NCBI GenBank assembly: GCA_002729215.1
Contig: PBTV01000036.1
Span: forward strand, 23,009-62,593
Length of the DNA: 39,585 nucleotides
Source: Rubrivirga sp.
GTDB lineage: Bacteria > Actinomycetota > Actinomycetes > S36-B12
Reading direction: 5' to 3'
This document shows positions 25,409 through 34,061 of this stretch, piece after piece. Every line of letters begins with the position of its first letter. Position 1 is the first letter of the stretch. Both the position numbers and the translations under genes were made by a program. The notes under the pieces were generated by a model, which was not told the origin of the DNA, made no database searches, and worked only from the letters and a program-made list of their open reading frames with translations.

Positions 25409-26370
25409 CCGTGTATTCGGGAACCAACGCCGACGGCCGCAAGCTTCTGCGAATCGAGGCGCGCAACGCCGAGACGCCCATCGAGCGCAAGCCGCCGTGG
25501 ATCAAGACGCGCATGCGCACGGGGCCGGAATACCAGCGCATCAAGGAACTCGTCGGTAACGAAGGCCTGCACACCGTCTGCCAGGAGGCCGGGTGCCCGA
25601 ACATCTTCGAGTGCTGGGAGGACCGCGAAGCCACGTTCCTCATCGGTGGAGAGCAGTGCACCCGGCGCTGCGACTTCTGTCAGATCGACACCGGCAAACC
25701 TGAACCCCTCGATGTGGACGAGCCGCGTCGAGTGGCGGAATCGGTCGAGAAGATGGAGTTGCGGTACGCGACGGTTACCGGCGTCGCCCGAGACGACCTC
25801 GAGGATGAGGGTTCGTGGTTGTATGCGGAGACCGTTCGACAGATTCACGGCCTCGGCCTTGACACGAAGGTCGAACTCCTGATTCCGGACTTCTCCGCCA
25901 ACCCCGCCCTCCTTGGAGAAGTCTTCGGCGCGCGTCCGGAGGTCCTCGCGCACAACGTCGAAACGGTTCCGCGCATTTTCAAGAGGATTCGCCCCGCGTT
26001 CCGGTACGAGCGCAGCCTGGATGTCCTGACCCAGGCGCGCAATGTCGGACTGGTCGCCAAGAGCAACCTCATCCTGGGTATGGGCGAGACCCGCGACGAG
26101 GTGGAGCAGGCACTCGGCGACCTGGTCGAGGCCGGCTGCGAACTCATCACGATCACCCAGTACCTGCGGCCCTCTCCCCGTCACCATCCGGTCGAGCGTT
26201 GGGTGCACCCGGAGGAGTTCGTCGAACTTGCCGATGTGGCCACCGAACTGGGCTTCTCCGGAGTGATGAGCGGCCCGCTCGTTCGCTCGAGTTACCGAGC
26301 TGGCAAGTTGTACGAGCAGGCTCTCTCGGCCCGTGAGTCAGGTGCGGTGGCGCGTATCACCGTCACATGA
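25405..26370 (+). CDS. lipA: Lipoyl synthase (radical SAM)
   Basis: A 321-residue enzyme that inserts two sulfurs into octanoyl-protein. The auxiliary cluster cysteines are Cys59, Cys64 and Cys70 ([13 protein letters not shown]), with the terminal serine ligand in RSSY (294-297); the radical SAM cluster is Cys85, Cys89, Cys92 (CTRRCDFC). The start at ATG 25405 overlaps the lipB stop; longer in-frame codons lie inside lipB. The MOSC gene overlaps its stop by 4 nt, forming a lipB-lipA-MOSC operon. Confidence 0.97.
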   Translation: MTVYSGTNADGRKLLRIEARNAETPIERKPPWIKTRMRTGPEYQRIKELVGNEGLHTVCQEAGCPNIFECWEDREATFLIGGEQCTRRCDFCQIDTGKPEPLDVDEPRRVAESVEKMELRYATVTGVARDDLEDEGSWLYAETVRQIHGLGLDTKVELLIPDFSANPALLGEVFGARPEVLAHNVETVPRIFKRIRPAFRYERSLDVLTQARNVGLVAKSNLILGMGETRDEVEQALGDLVEAGCELITITQYLRPSPRHHPVERWVHPEEFVELADVATELGFSGVMSGPLVRSSYRAGKLYEQALSARESGAVARITVT

Positions 26371-26897
26371 GCGCCCGCGTCGTCGCTACCCACGTGTGGC
26401 CTTCCGACGTCGACGAGCCGGTCTCGGTTGATGTCCTGGAACTGGATTGGGGTGGTCCCGTCGGAGATCGCCACCACGGTGAGCGAATGGCCTCTGATAC
26501 TCGACAGTCGTCGATGTTCACCCGCGGAACCTCCATTCGCAACCACCGGCAGGTGTCGATCGTGGACACCGGAGAGCTCGCGCAGATAGCCATCGCGATG
26601 GGCATTCCCCGCATCGACCCCGGGGTCATCGCCGACAACATCTGCACCGAGGGCATCGATGCACTCACTTCCCTGCCTCGAATGACGCGCCTGGTATTTC
26701 CCTCCGGCGCGGTCATCATGCTGGGTGGACCCAACGCTCCGTGCACCATCGCCGGCGGAATGCTCGAGCGCGTGTACGGCTCTCGACCCGAGTCCTTCCC
26801 CAAGGCCGCGTGGGGCCTTCGTGGGGTCACCGGCTGGATCGAGCATCCCGGAATGGTGCGACCCGGTGACGCCGTGACCGTGCACGAGCCGGACTAG
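26367..26897 (+). CDS. MOSC-domain protein
   Basis: A 176-residue single MOSC (molybdenum cofactor sulfurase C-terminal) domain. [12 protein letters not shown] near residues 30-41, [15 protein letters not shown] around the middle, and a conserved Cys in GGPNAPC match the family, where the Cys carries sulfur or binds the cofactor ligand. Usual partners (YiiM-like) handle hydroxylamine derivatives, but the reaction here is unknown. The ATG overlaps the lipA stop (ATGA). A sulfur-transfer role beside LipA is a guess. Confidence 0.85.
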   Translation: MSARVVATHVWPSDVDEPVSVDVLELDWGGPVGDRHHGERMASDTRQSSMFTRGTSIRNHRQVSIVDTGELAQIAIAMGIPRIDPGVIADNICTEGIDALTSLPRMTRLVFPSGAVIMLGGPNAPCTIAGGMLERVYGSRPESFPKAAWGLRGVTGWIEHPGMVRPGDAVTVHEPD

Positions 26898-26900
26898 ACT
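26895..26900 (+). promoter_or_regulatory. -10 box overlapping the MOSC stop codon
   Basis: TAGACT starts with the MOSC stop TAG and ends 8 nt before the ATG of the DUF4191 gene. No Shine-Dalgarno is present, so a leader of one or two bases is possible. Confidence 0.4.
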
Positions 26901-26908
26901 CCCTGCCC

Positions 26909-27580
26909 ATGGGCAAGATCAAATCCAGCCTCGCAGCGATCGGCCAGAACTGGTCGATGACCCAGAAGGTCTACAGGTTCTTGTGGGCCGAGATCCTCGG
27001 CATCGTGCTCGCCACGATCATCGTGATCGCGGTCCCGGTCTCGGTTTTCATCAACTGGTTGACCGCCGTGCTCATCGCCATCCCGATGGGTCTGCTCGCC
27101 GGGACGTTCTGGTTCAGTCGTCGCGCGATGCGCGCCGCGTACTCGCGCATCGAGGGCCAACCCGGAGCAGCGGCCGCGGTGATCGAATCCTTGCGCGGGA
27201 AGTGGGCCGTCACACCCGCGGTCGCCGTCAACCGCAACCAGGACATGGTCTCCCGAGTGATCGGCAAGCCAGGGGTGATCTTGGTGTCCGAAGGTGCACC
27301 GACGCGGGTTGGCCACATGCTGACCAGTGAGCGCAAGAAGACCGCTCGGTGGGTTCCCGACATCCCGATCTACGAGATCCAAATCGGAGACGAAGAAGGC
27401 CAGATCGCGCTTCGGCAGATCCAAAAGACCCTCGGCAAACTGCCCAAGAACCTGCGCGGAAGCGAAGTGACCGAGGTCCGTCGTCGGCTGGAAGCGATCG
27501 GGAACGCCCAACAATCAATGCCCATCCCCAAGGGCCCGATGCCGACCAGTCCGCGCCAGGTGCGACGGCAGCGCCGTTAG
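26909..27580 (+). CDS. DUF4191-type membrane protein
   Basis: A 223-residue protein with a basic N-terminus, two closely spaced membrane helices (about 30-75: LWAEILGIVLATIIVIAVPV and FINWLTAVLIAIPMGLLAG), and a soluble C-terminal domain with RNQDMVSRVIGKPGVILVSEGAP and RRLEAIGNA. Its tail is basic and Pro/Arg-rich. This matches the DUF4191 family, which is conserved in actinobacteria between lipA and an RDD gene. Function is unknown. Confidence 0.85.
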   Translation: MGKIKSSLAAIGQNWSMTQKVYRFLWAEILGIVLATIIVIAVPVSVFINWLTAVLIAIPMGLLAGTFWFSRRAMRAAYSRIEGQPGAAAAVIESLRGKWAVTPAVAVNRNQDMVSRVIGKPGVILVSEGAPTRVGHMLTSERKKTARWVPDIPIYEIQIGDEEGQIALRQIQKTLGKLPKNLRGSEVTEVRRRLEAIGNAQQSMPIPKGPMPTSPRQVRRQRR

Positions 27581-27591
27581 ACAGAGCGCCG

Positions 27592-27963
27592 TTAGCTAAC
27601 CCCCACCCGAACGACCCGGGTGTGCGCGAGTCGGTCGTGCACCCCCCGTCCATCGTCGTCGTAGACCACGGCCGGGATGACCAGGCAGATCAACAGGGTC
27701 CGCACGAGCACCCGCCACAGCGGCACCCGCCCACCGTCGATGGACACCACCCGCAGCCTCACTAGCCGCTGCCCGAAGGACGCCCCCGTCAGCCAGGTGA
27801 GGACCGTTATCTCCACGACAAACACCGCCAGTGTGGCGAGCATGGAGCCGTTCGAGCCGTACGGGAATTGGGGGAAGGCCAGGAGAGCCACCAGAACGCT
27901 GGCAAACCAGTCGACGAGGAAGGCGACGACACGTCGCCCGAACCACGCCCGCTGCTCCTCCAC
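27592..27963 (-). CDS. RDD-family membrane protein
   Basis: A 123-residue protein with the RDD pattern: FGRRVVAFLVDWFASVLVALLAF as first helix with Arg and Asp, a second helix (LATLAVFVVEITVLTWLTG), GASFGQRLVRLRVV, a third helix, and the DDDGRGVHDRLAHTRVV end. RDD proteins are small polytopic proteins, sometimes transporters; role here unknown. GTG 27963 is chosen because TACGCT lies 6 nt upstream and the fold starts right after it. It converges with DUF4191 and diverges from glnA. Confidence 0.85.
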   Translation of the reverse strand: MEEQRAWFGRRVVAFLVDWFASVLVALLAFPQFPYGSNGSMLATLAVFVVEITVLTWLTGASFGQRLVRLRVVSIDGGRVPLWRVLVRTLLICLVIPAVVYDDDGRGVHDRLAHTRVVRVGVS

Positions 27964-27969
27964 GGCCCC

Positions 27970-27975
27970 AGCGTA
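27970..27975 (-). promoter_or_regulatory. -10 box for leaderless RDD gene
   Basis: On the minus strand TACGCT ends 6 nt before GTG 27963, the same hexamer and spacing as before the CobT-like gene. Confidence 0.5.
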
Positions 27976-27988
27976 GGAGGCCGGACGG

Positions 27989-28026
27989 TTAACACTCCCG
28001 AAACAGTTGAGACACCGTCCGGACAC
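27989..28026. promoter_or_regulatory. Candidate GlnR-type operator in front of glnA
   Basis: Four pentamers follow each other with exactly 6-nt spacers: TTAAC (27989-27993), GAAAC (28000-28004), GACAC (28011-28015), GACAC (28022-28026). This matches the phased gTnAc-n6-GaAAc pattern described for the actinobacterial nitrogen regulator GlnR, twice in a row. It lies 81-118 nt upstream of the glnA start. Likely -10 elements (TAACTT 28037-28042) lie just downstream, so binding could affect glnA. Confidence 0.5.
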
Positions 28027-28106
28027 GCCCTGTCCCTAACTTATGACTTAATCCGGCGGTGCAGGGCCGCCGAGCGAGGCGATGCACGCGAGTGCAGGAG
28101 GTAGAA

Positions 28107-29531
28107 ATGTTCAGCAACGCTGACGAGGTTCTGAAGTTCGTCCAGGACAACGGGGTGGAATTCATCGACGTGCGATTCGTCGATCTGCCCGGAGTCATGC
28201 AGCACTTCAACGTCCCGGCGAGTTCGTTCGGAACCGCTGCTTTCGAGGACGGCTTGATGTTCGACGGCTCGTCGATCCGCGGCTTCCAGTCGATTCACGA
28301 ATCCGACATGAAATTGATGCCGGACCCAGCCACGGCGTATCTCGATCCCTTCCGTTCGGCCAAGACGCTGGTCATGAACTTCACGATCCGCGATCCCTTC
28401 ACCAACGAGCCGTACAGTCGCGATCCACGCAACGTCGCAGCGAAGGCTGAGGCGTACATCGCCTCCACCGGCATCGCAGACACGGCGTACTTTGGCCCAG
28501 AGGCCGAGTTCTACGTCTTCGACGATGTTCGCTTCGAGACCAATCAGCATTCCGGTTACTACTTCATTGACTCCATCGAAGGCGCCTGGAACACCGGTCG
28601 CGTCGAAGAGGGCGGAAACCGCGGGTACAAGACTCGCTACAAGGGTGGCTACTTCCCCGTTCCCCCGGTCGATCACTACGCCGACCTTCGCGACCAGATG
28701 GTCTCGACGCTGCTACAGGTGGGACTGCAGGTCGAGCGCTCTCACCACGAGGTCGGCACCGCCGGCCAGGGCGAGATCAACTACCAGTTCAACTCGCTAC
28801 TGCACGCAGCCGACGACGTCATGCTCTTCAAGTACATCGTCAAGAATGTCGCCTGGGCGAACGGCAAGACCGCCACATTCATGCCGAAGCCACTATTCAA
28901 CGACAACGGCTCCGGTATGCACTGCCACCAATCACTGTGGAAGGGCGGCGAGCCGCTGTTCTACGACGAGATGGGCTACGGCGGCTTGTCCGACACCGCC
29001 CGCTGGTACATCGGCGGTCTCCTGGCCCACGCACCCTCGGTACTCGCGTTCACCAACCCAACGGTCAACAGCTACCACCGACTCGTGCCGGGCTTCGAAG
29101 CTCCCGTCAACCTCGTCTACTCCGCACGCAACCGCTCCGCGGCGGTACGTATTCCGGTCACGGGTAACTCGCCGAAGGCCAAGCGCGTGGAGTTCCGTGT
29201 GCCGGACCCCTCCAGTAACCCCTACCTCGCCTTCTCCGCCCTGGTTATGGCCGGTCTCGATGGCATTAAGAACAAGATCGAGCCGATCGCTCCGGTGGAT
29301 AAGGACCTGTACGAGTTGCCGCCGGACGAGTTGGCCAACATCCCGACCGTTCCGGACTCCCTCACGGGATCTCTCGATGCTCTCGAGGAGGACAACGAGT
29401 TCCTGCAGGCCGGTGGAGTGTTCCCCGCAGATCTCATCGAGACATGGATCGACTACAAGCGGACCAACGAGGTGGACCCGATCCGTCTGCGTCCGCACCC
29501 GCACGAGTTCGAGATGTACTACGACATCTGA
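28107..29531 (+). CDS. glnA: Glutamine synthetase type I
   Basis: A 474-residue GSI that makes glutamine from glutamate, ammonia and ATP as a dodecamer. Visible marks are [18 protein letters not shown], the PEAEFYVFD metal-binding strand, [29 protein letters not shown], and NRSAAVRIP. Tyr402 in [10 protein letters not shown] is the adenylylation site, so the enzyme is expected to be controlled by GlnE, whose gene faces it. AGGAGG 6-7 nt before ATG 28107 fixes the start. A candidate GlnR operator lies upstream and a strong hairpin follows. Confidence 0.97.
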   Translation: MFSNADEVLKFVQDNGVEFIDVRFVDLPGVMQHFNVPASSFGTAAFEDGLMFDGSSIRGFQSIHESDMKLMPDPATAYLDPFRSAKTLVMNFTIRDPFTNEPYSRDPRNVAAKAEAYIASTGIADTAYFGPEAEFYVFDDVRFETNQHSGYYFIDSIEGAWNTGRVEEGGNRGYKTRYKGGYFPVPPVDHYADLRDQMVSTLLQVGLQVERSHHEVGTAGQGEINYQFNSLLHAADDVMLFKYIVKNVAWANGKTATFMPKPLFNDNGSGMHCHQSLWKGGEPLFYDEMGYGGLSDTARWYIGGLLAHAPSVLAFTNPTVNSYHRLVPGFEAPVNLVYSARNRSAAVRIPVTGNSPKAKRVEFRVPDPSSNPYLAFSALVMAGLDGIKNKIEPIAPVDKDLYELPPDELANIPTVPDSLTGSLDALEEDNEFLQAGGVFPADLIETWIDYKRTNEVDPIRLRPHPHEFEMYYDI

Positions 29532-29580
29532 TCTCAATCGACTCCCTCCGCGTCGATTCGCCTCGCGCGCCTGGGAAACG

Positions 29581-29610
29581 CAGAAGCCCCGGATTCGTCC
29601 GGGGCTTCTG
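29581..29610. terminator. Bidirectional hairpin terminator between glnA and glnE
   Basis: A perfect 13-bp GC-rich stem (29581-29593 with 29598-29610) closed by a TTCG tetraloop lies between the two convergent genes, 50 nt after glnA and 10 nt after glnE. It can serve both strands. Confidence 0.9.
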
Positions 29611-29620
29611 TCGTGTTCGC

Positions 29621-32600
29621 CTACTGCCCGCCGTAGAAGACTCGCTCGGTGACCGAGCGTGCCCGTCGCGTCGTTCGTAGGTACTCGTCCTTGAGTTGAC
29701 TTCCATCGCTTCCGTGGTGACGAAGAACAGCCGCGAGGGCCGAGAGTTCAGTCATGTCACTCGGCAATGAGTCACTCGGTCGCGCCTTCACCAGCATGAT
29801 CGCGTTTCGGATCGCTGTCGCAAGTAGCCACGCTTCCCGAAGCGTTCGGGCATCCGCGCCGTTCAGCAGCCCTGCGTCTACGCAAGCCTGCAGCCCATCG
29901 AGGGTGCCCGTTGTCCGCAACGTGGGATGTTGCCCTGAGTTCTCCATCTGCAGTAACTGCACCGTCCATTCGACATCGGACAGGCCACCGCGACCGAGCT
30001 TGGTGTGAACGGTCGGGTCGGCGCCCCGCGGCAATCGCTCCGCCTCCATGCGGGCCTTGAGCCGTCGGGCCTCGCGCACGGCCCCGAGATCGAGTCCGTC
30101 CGCCGGCCAACGCAGTGGATCGATGAGTTCAGTGAATGCCTGCCTGAGTTCCTGCGGTCCGGCGATGGGCAACGCGCGCAGCAGCGCTTGCGCCTCCCAC
30201 GGTGACGACCACCGCTCGTAGTAGGCCGCATAGGACGCCAGTGAGCGCACGAGCGGTCCCGCTTTACCTTCCGGCCGTAGGTCCGCATCGAGGTCTAGGG
30301 GAGGGTCGCTCGAGGCGGACATCAGAAGGGATCGCAGTTCTTCCGCGATCAAGGTGGCTTGCCGTCCTGCGTCGGTTTCGTCCGCTTCTTGCCGGGGTTT
30401 GTGGACGAACATCACATCTAGGTCGCTGCTGAAGCCGAGTTCGCAACCACCGAAGCGCCCCATGGCGATCACGCAGACATCGGTGAGTTGCTGCCCATCA
30501 CCCACAACGGATCGTGTCGCCACGGTCAGCGCGCTGTCCACGGTGACGCGGGCGATGGCCGACAGTGCATCCCCGACCTCACGGACATCGATGCTGTCTG
30601 TCAAGTCGGCAACGGCAATGCGGAAAAGCTCTCGACGACGCAGGCTGCGAATGGCGGCCACCGCGGTGATCGGCGCCTCTTGCCGTTGTACGAGCGCCGC
30701 CGCCTCGGTGGCGAGCGAGGCTTCGCTTCGCGGCCAAAGTTCCTCATCGTCGGCGAGCATCCGCACCGACTCTGGTGCCTGCAAGAGCAGGTCGGTTGCG
30801 TATCGACTCGCCGACATCATGAACGCGAGACGTTCGGCCGCAGCGGACTCGTCGCGTAGCAGCCGCAGGTACCACGGTGTGGCGCCGAGTGCGTCGCTTA
30901 CTTGCCTAAAGCCCAGCAGCCCCGCATCGGGGTCGGGGCCGTCCGCAAACCAGCCCAGCATGACCGGTAGCAGTGTTCGTTGAATGGCTGCCCGTCGCGA
31001 CACCCCGCTGGTCAGCGCCTGCAGGTGGCGAATCGCCCCGGCCGGGTCGGAGTATCCGAGGGCCTCGAGACGCTCCTGAGCTGCCTGGAGGGACAGTCGT
31101 GCTTCCCCGGCTTCCAGGCGCGCAACGGAGGCCAGCAACGGCCGGTAGAAGAGTTTCTCGTGTAGGCGACGAACTTGACGCTGGTGTGATTTCCATTGGT
31201 CGATGAGTTCGCGGACCGGTTCGCTTCGCAACCCGATGGAGCGCGCGAGAACCCGTAGCTCCGCGTCGTCTTCGGGCAGCGTATGTGTTCGCCGCAATCG
31301 ACGCAGTTGCAAGCGGTGCTCGAGTGTGCGCAGGAATCGATAGGCATCAGCGAGTGCTGACGCATCCCCCCTGCCGACGTACCCCCACGTGGCGAGAGCC
31401 TCTAAAGCGACGAGGGTCGTGGCGCTGCGCAGCATCACGTCACTGCGTCCATGCACGAGTTGCAGCAACTGGACCGAGAATTCGACGTCGCGAAGACCGC
31501 CGGGGCCTAGCTTGATCTCCCGTCCGGCGATGTCGGCTGGGATGTGATCCTCCACCCTCTTACGCATGGCTTGCACATCCGCAACGAAATCGGGGCGATC
31601 GGCCGCTTTCCACACCAGCGGAGATATCGCGTCCATGTATCGGGTGCCGAGGTCCACGTCACCCGCGCAGAATCGCGCCTTCAACAGAGCTTGGAATTCC
31701 CAGGTGCTGGCCCAGCGTTCGTAGTAGCCAAGGTGCGACGGGAGGGTGCGGACCAGCGCACCTTGCTTTCCTTCCGGACGCAAGGCGGCATCGACTTCCC
31801 AGATCGATCCCTCCGCGGTCACCTCTGAGCAGGCCCGCATCAACCCTGCCGCGAGGAGCGATGCTGCGCGAAGGGCATCGGATTCGTCACAGCCGCCTGC
31901 TGCTTCGGCGACGAAGATGACATCGACATCGCTGATGTAGTTCAGTTCCCGCCCGCCGCACTTGCCCATACCGATGACGGCGAGCCGGCACGTAAAAGCC
32001 GATTTGCCGACCTCGTGGCGGGCGATGGCCAGAGCCGCTTCTAACGTCGCATCGGCGAGATCACTCAGCCACGCCGCCACGGACTCCATTCCGGCCAAGC
32101 CGCTTAGGTCCCGAACAGCAATGCCCAATAGCCACCGCCGGTACGCGACCCGCAGCGCATCGGCCACCGATCCACCCTCAGCGGGCGCCTCGGCGACGGG
32201 TTCTTGCGACTGCGGTATCGCACCGACGGCTCTCAGCAACGAGGCTCGGGCTTCCACTGGGGATGGGGGTTGCGCCAATCGGTCCGCATCCGCGAGCAAG
32301 TCCAGGCTCGCGTAATCGCGCACCAGGAAGTCACCCAACGCCTCCGATGCACCCAACACGTCGATCACGCGACCGCGAAAAGCCTCATCAGCGCCGAGAC
32401 CAGCCCGGAGGCGGCCTTCGCATCCTTCGACGATGCGCAGGAGCTGACGAAGGGCCAGATCGGGGTCGGCCGCGGAGCCGAATTGGTCGGCGACGCCTGT
32501 GAGTACCTCGTCGTCGTCGAAGGGTTGGAGTGTCCGCAACGAGTCCAGCAGTGCTCGAGCCTTCTCCGGCTCGACGAAACCGCCACGTGCGAGACCGCCT

Positions 32601-32626
32601 GCAGCCGATGAGTGACGATAGCTCAT
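29621..32626 (-). CDS. glnE: Bifunctional glutamine synthetase adenylyltransferase/deadenylase
   Basis: A 1001-residue two-headed nucleotidyltransferase. The first head has GMGKCGGRELNYISDVDVIF (about 218-237), the second AMGRFGGCELGFSSDLDVMF (about 721-740), each with the GG..D.D catalytic pattern; helical linkers carry the R/L/E-rich GlnD_UR_UTase segments. It attaches or removes AMP at Tyr402 of GlnA. ATG 32626 is chosen over a longer frame that would overlap glnA2; TAGGGT 8 nt upstream on the minus strand could be its own -10. It is 29 nt behind glnA2. Confidence 0.95.
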   Translation of the reverse strand: MSYRHSSAAGGLARGGFVEPEKARALLDSLRTLQPFDDDEVLTGVADQFGSAADPDLALRQLLRIVEGCEGRLRAGLGADEAFRGRVIDVLGASEALGDFLVRDYASLDLLADADRLAQPPSPVEARASLLRAVGAIPQSQEPVAEAPAEGGSVADALRVAYRRWLLGIAVRDLSGLAGMESVAAWLSDLADATLEAALAIARHEVGKSAFTCRLAVIGMGKCGGRELNYISDVDVIFVAEAAGGCDESDALRAASLLAAGLMRACSEVTAEGSIWEVDAALRPEGKQGALVRTLPSHLGYYERWASTWEFQALLKARFCAGDVDLGTRYMDAISPLVWKAADRPDFVADVQAMRKRVEDHIPADIAGREIKLGPGGLRDVEFSVQLLQLVHGRSDVMLRSATTLVALEALATWGYVGRGDASALADAYRFLRTLEHRLQLRRLRRTHTLPEDDAELRVLARSIGLRSEPVRELIDQWKSHQRQVRRLHEKLFYRPLLASVARLEAGEARLSLQAAQERLEALGYSDPAGAIRHLQALTSGVSRRAAIQRTLLPVMLGWFADGPDPDAGLLGFRQVSDALGATPWYLRLLRDESAAAERLAFMMSASRYATDLLLQAPESVRMLADDEELWPRSEASLATEAAALVQRQEAPITAVAAIRSLRRRELFRIAVADLTDSIDVREVGDALSAIARVTVDSALTVATRSVVGDGQQLTDVCVIAMGRFGGCELGFSSDLDVMFVHKPRQEADETDAGRQATLIAEELRSLLMSASSDPPLDLDADLRPEGKAGPLVRSLASYAAYYERWSSPWEAQALLRALPIAGPQELRQAFTELIDPLRWPADGLDLGAVREARRLKARMEAERLPRGADPTVHTKLGRGGLSDVEWTVQLLQMENSGQHPTLRTTGTLDGLQACVDAGLLNGADARTLREAWLLATAIRNAIMLVKARPSDSLPSDMTELSALAAVLRHHGSDGSQLKDEYLRTTRRARSVTERVFYGGQ

Positions 32627-32655
32627 GAAGCCCGACCCTAAGTGTCCAAGTTGCC

Positions 32656-33993
32656 CTAGAGCTTCGGCAGGTAGCGGTCCAATTCCCAGGACGTCACTTG
32701 CTTGCGGTACTCCTCCCACTCCGCGCGCTTGTTACGCAGGAAGAAGTCGAAGACGTGCTCACCGAGGGTTTCGGCGATCAATTCGGATTTCTCCATCGTC
32801 GTGATGGCCTGATTCAGCGATCCCGGGAGCGGATCCATGCCCAGTGCGCGCCTTTCCGCGGAAGTCAGGCCCCACACGTCGTCCTCCGAGCCGGGCGGCA
32901 ACTCGTAACCCTCGTCGATTCCCTTAAGCCCGGCGGCCAGCAGGACCGAGTACGCCAGATACGGATTCACCCCGCTGTCCATCGCTCGGTATTCGACTCG
33001 CGTGCTGTTGCCCTTCGATGGTTTGTACATCGGCACCCGAATCAGCGCGGAGCGGTTGTTGTGACCCCAGCAGATCCACGCGGGTGCTTCTCCCCCACCG
33101 GCGAGCCGCTTATAGGAGTTCACCCACTGGTTGGTGACCGCGGTGATCTCCGGAGCGTGCGTGAGCAGTCCGGCGATGAAGGAACGCGCGACTTTCGAGA
33201 GTTGGAAATCAGCTCCGGCCTCGTGGAACGCGTTGCGATCACCCTCGAACAAGGACAGGTGCGTGTGCATGCCGCTGCCGGGTTCGTCGCGGAAGGGCTT
33301 CGGCATGAACGTGGCGAACAGCCCCTGCTCCATCGCGACTTCTTGAACAACGAGCCGGAAAGTCATGAGGTTGTCGGCGGTGGTCAGGGCGTCCGCGTAC
33401 CGCAGGTCGATCTCTTGTTGCCCAGGTCCGCCTTCGTGATGACTGAACTCGACCGAGATCCCCATCGCTTCCAAGGTGGTGATCGCCTGTCGACGGAAGT
33501 CGTGGGCGACGCCGTGCGGAGCGTTGTCGAAGTAGCCGTATTGGTCGATCGGTTCGGGGACAGTTCCCGGGCTCGGGCGTTCCTTGAACAGGTAGAACTC
33601 AACCTCGGGATGGGTGTAGAAGCTGAAACCTTGATCTGCGGCTTTCGTCAACGTCCGCTTGAGAACGTAACGAGGATCGGCGTACGAGGGTGAGCCGTCC
33701 GGCATCAAGATGTCGCAGAACAGTCGAGCCACTCCCGGCCCCTCACTGCGCCACGGCAGGATCGCAAATGTGCTCGGGTCGGGTTTGGCGAGCATGTCGG
33801 ACTCGTGCACCCGGGCGAAGCCCTGGATCGCGGATCCGTCGAAGCCGATGCCCTCTTCGAATGCGCCCTCGAGTTCCGCGGGTGCGATCGACACTGACTT
33901 CAAGGTTCCGAGAACATCGGTGAACCACAGTCGAACAAATCGGATGTCGCGCTCTTCGATCGTGCGCAGCACGAACTCTGCTTGCTTTTCCAC
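32656..33993 (-). CDS. glnA2: Second type I glutamine synthetase-like enzyme (GlnA2)
   Basis: A 445-residue GSI homologue with FDGSAIQGFARVHESDML, HPEVEFYLF, SHHEGGPGQQEIDLRYADAL, GSGMHTHLSLF and NNRSALIRVP. It is shorter than GlnA. Where GlnA has the adenylylated KDLYELPP it has DEGYELPPGSEDDVW, lacking the same Leu-Tyr context, so it is probably not a GlnE target. Relatives in Streptomyces and Mycobacterium are reported as gamma-glutamylpolyamine or low-activity synthetases, so glutamine formation is not certain. GTG 33993 is the start; a TATGGT box is only 3 nt away, too close for a clean leaderless start. Confidence 0.92.
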   Translation of the reverse strand: MEKQAEFVLRTIEERDIRFVRLWFTDVLGTLKSVSIAPAELEGAFEEGIGFDGSAIQGFARVHESDMLAKPDPSTFAILPWRSEGPGVARLFCDILMPDGSPSYADPRYVLKRTLTKAADQGFSFYTHPEVEFYLFKERPSPGTVPEPIDQYGYFDNAPHGVAHDFRRQAITTLEAMGISVEFSHHEGGPGQQEIDLRYADALTTADNLMTFRLVVQEVAMEQGLFATFMPKPFRDEPGSGMHTHLSLFEGDRNAFHEAGADFQLSKVARSFIAGLLTHAPEITAVTNQWVNSYKRLAGGGEAPAWICWGHNNRSALIRVPMYKPSKGNSTRVEYRAMDSGVNPYLAYSVLLAAGLKGIDEGYELPPGSEDDVWGLTSAERRALGMDPLPGSLNQAITTMEKSELIAETLGEHVFDFFLRNKRAEWEEYRKQVTSWELDRYLPKL

Positions 33994-34015
33994 GAGACCA
34001 TAGTGCGCCGTGTCG

Positions 34016-34033
34016 TGTTACAGCCGCGTAACA
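34016..34033. promoter_or_regulatory. 18-bp perfect inverted repeat between glnA2 and nadE
   Basis: TGTTAC (34016-34021), 6-nt spacer, GTAACA (34028-34033): perfect dyad. The pentamers GTTAC and GTAAC are spaced by 6 nt and fit the gTnAc-n6-GaAAc half-site pattern of GlnR. It lies 23 nt upstream of glnA2 and 29 nt upstream of nadE, so it could act on either. Confidence 0.5.
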
Positions 34034-34049
34034 GACTCCCTGGGGTAGG

Positions 34050-34055
34050 TACTCT
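34050..34055 (+). promoter_or_regulatory. -10 box for leaderless nadE
   Basis: TACTCT ends 6 nt before GTG 34062; no Shine-Dalgarno is present. The inverted repeat at 34016-34033 overlaps the expected -35 region. Confidence 0.55.
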
Positions 34056-34061
34056 CCATAG

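Noticed and set aside
28492-29652. 386-codon plus-strand open frame in another frame of glnA
   Set aside because: Composition is Ser/Thr/Arg-rich shadow sequence; glnA itself is certain.
32698-33693. 331-codon plus-strand open frame
   Set aside because: It lies antisense to glnA2, which has all GSI motifs; no ribosome site and no recognisable domain.
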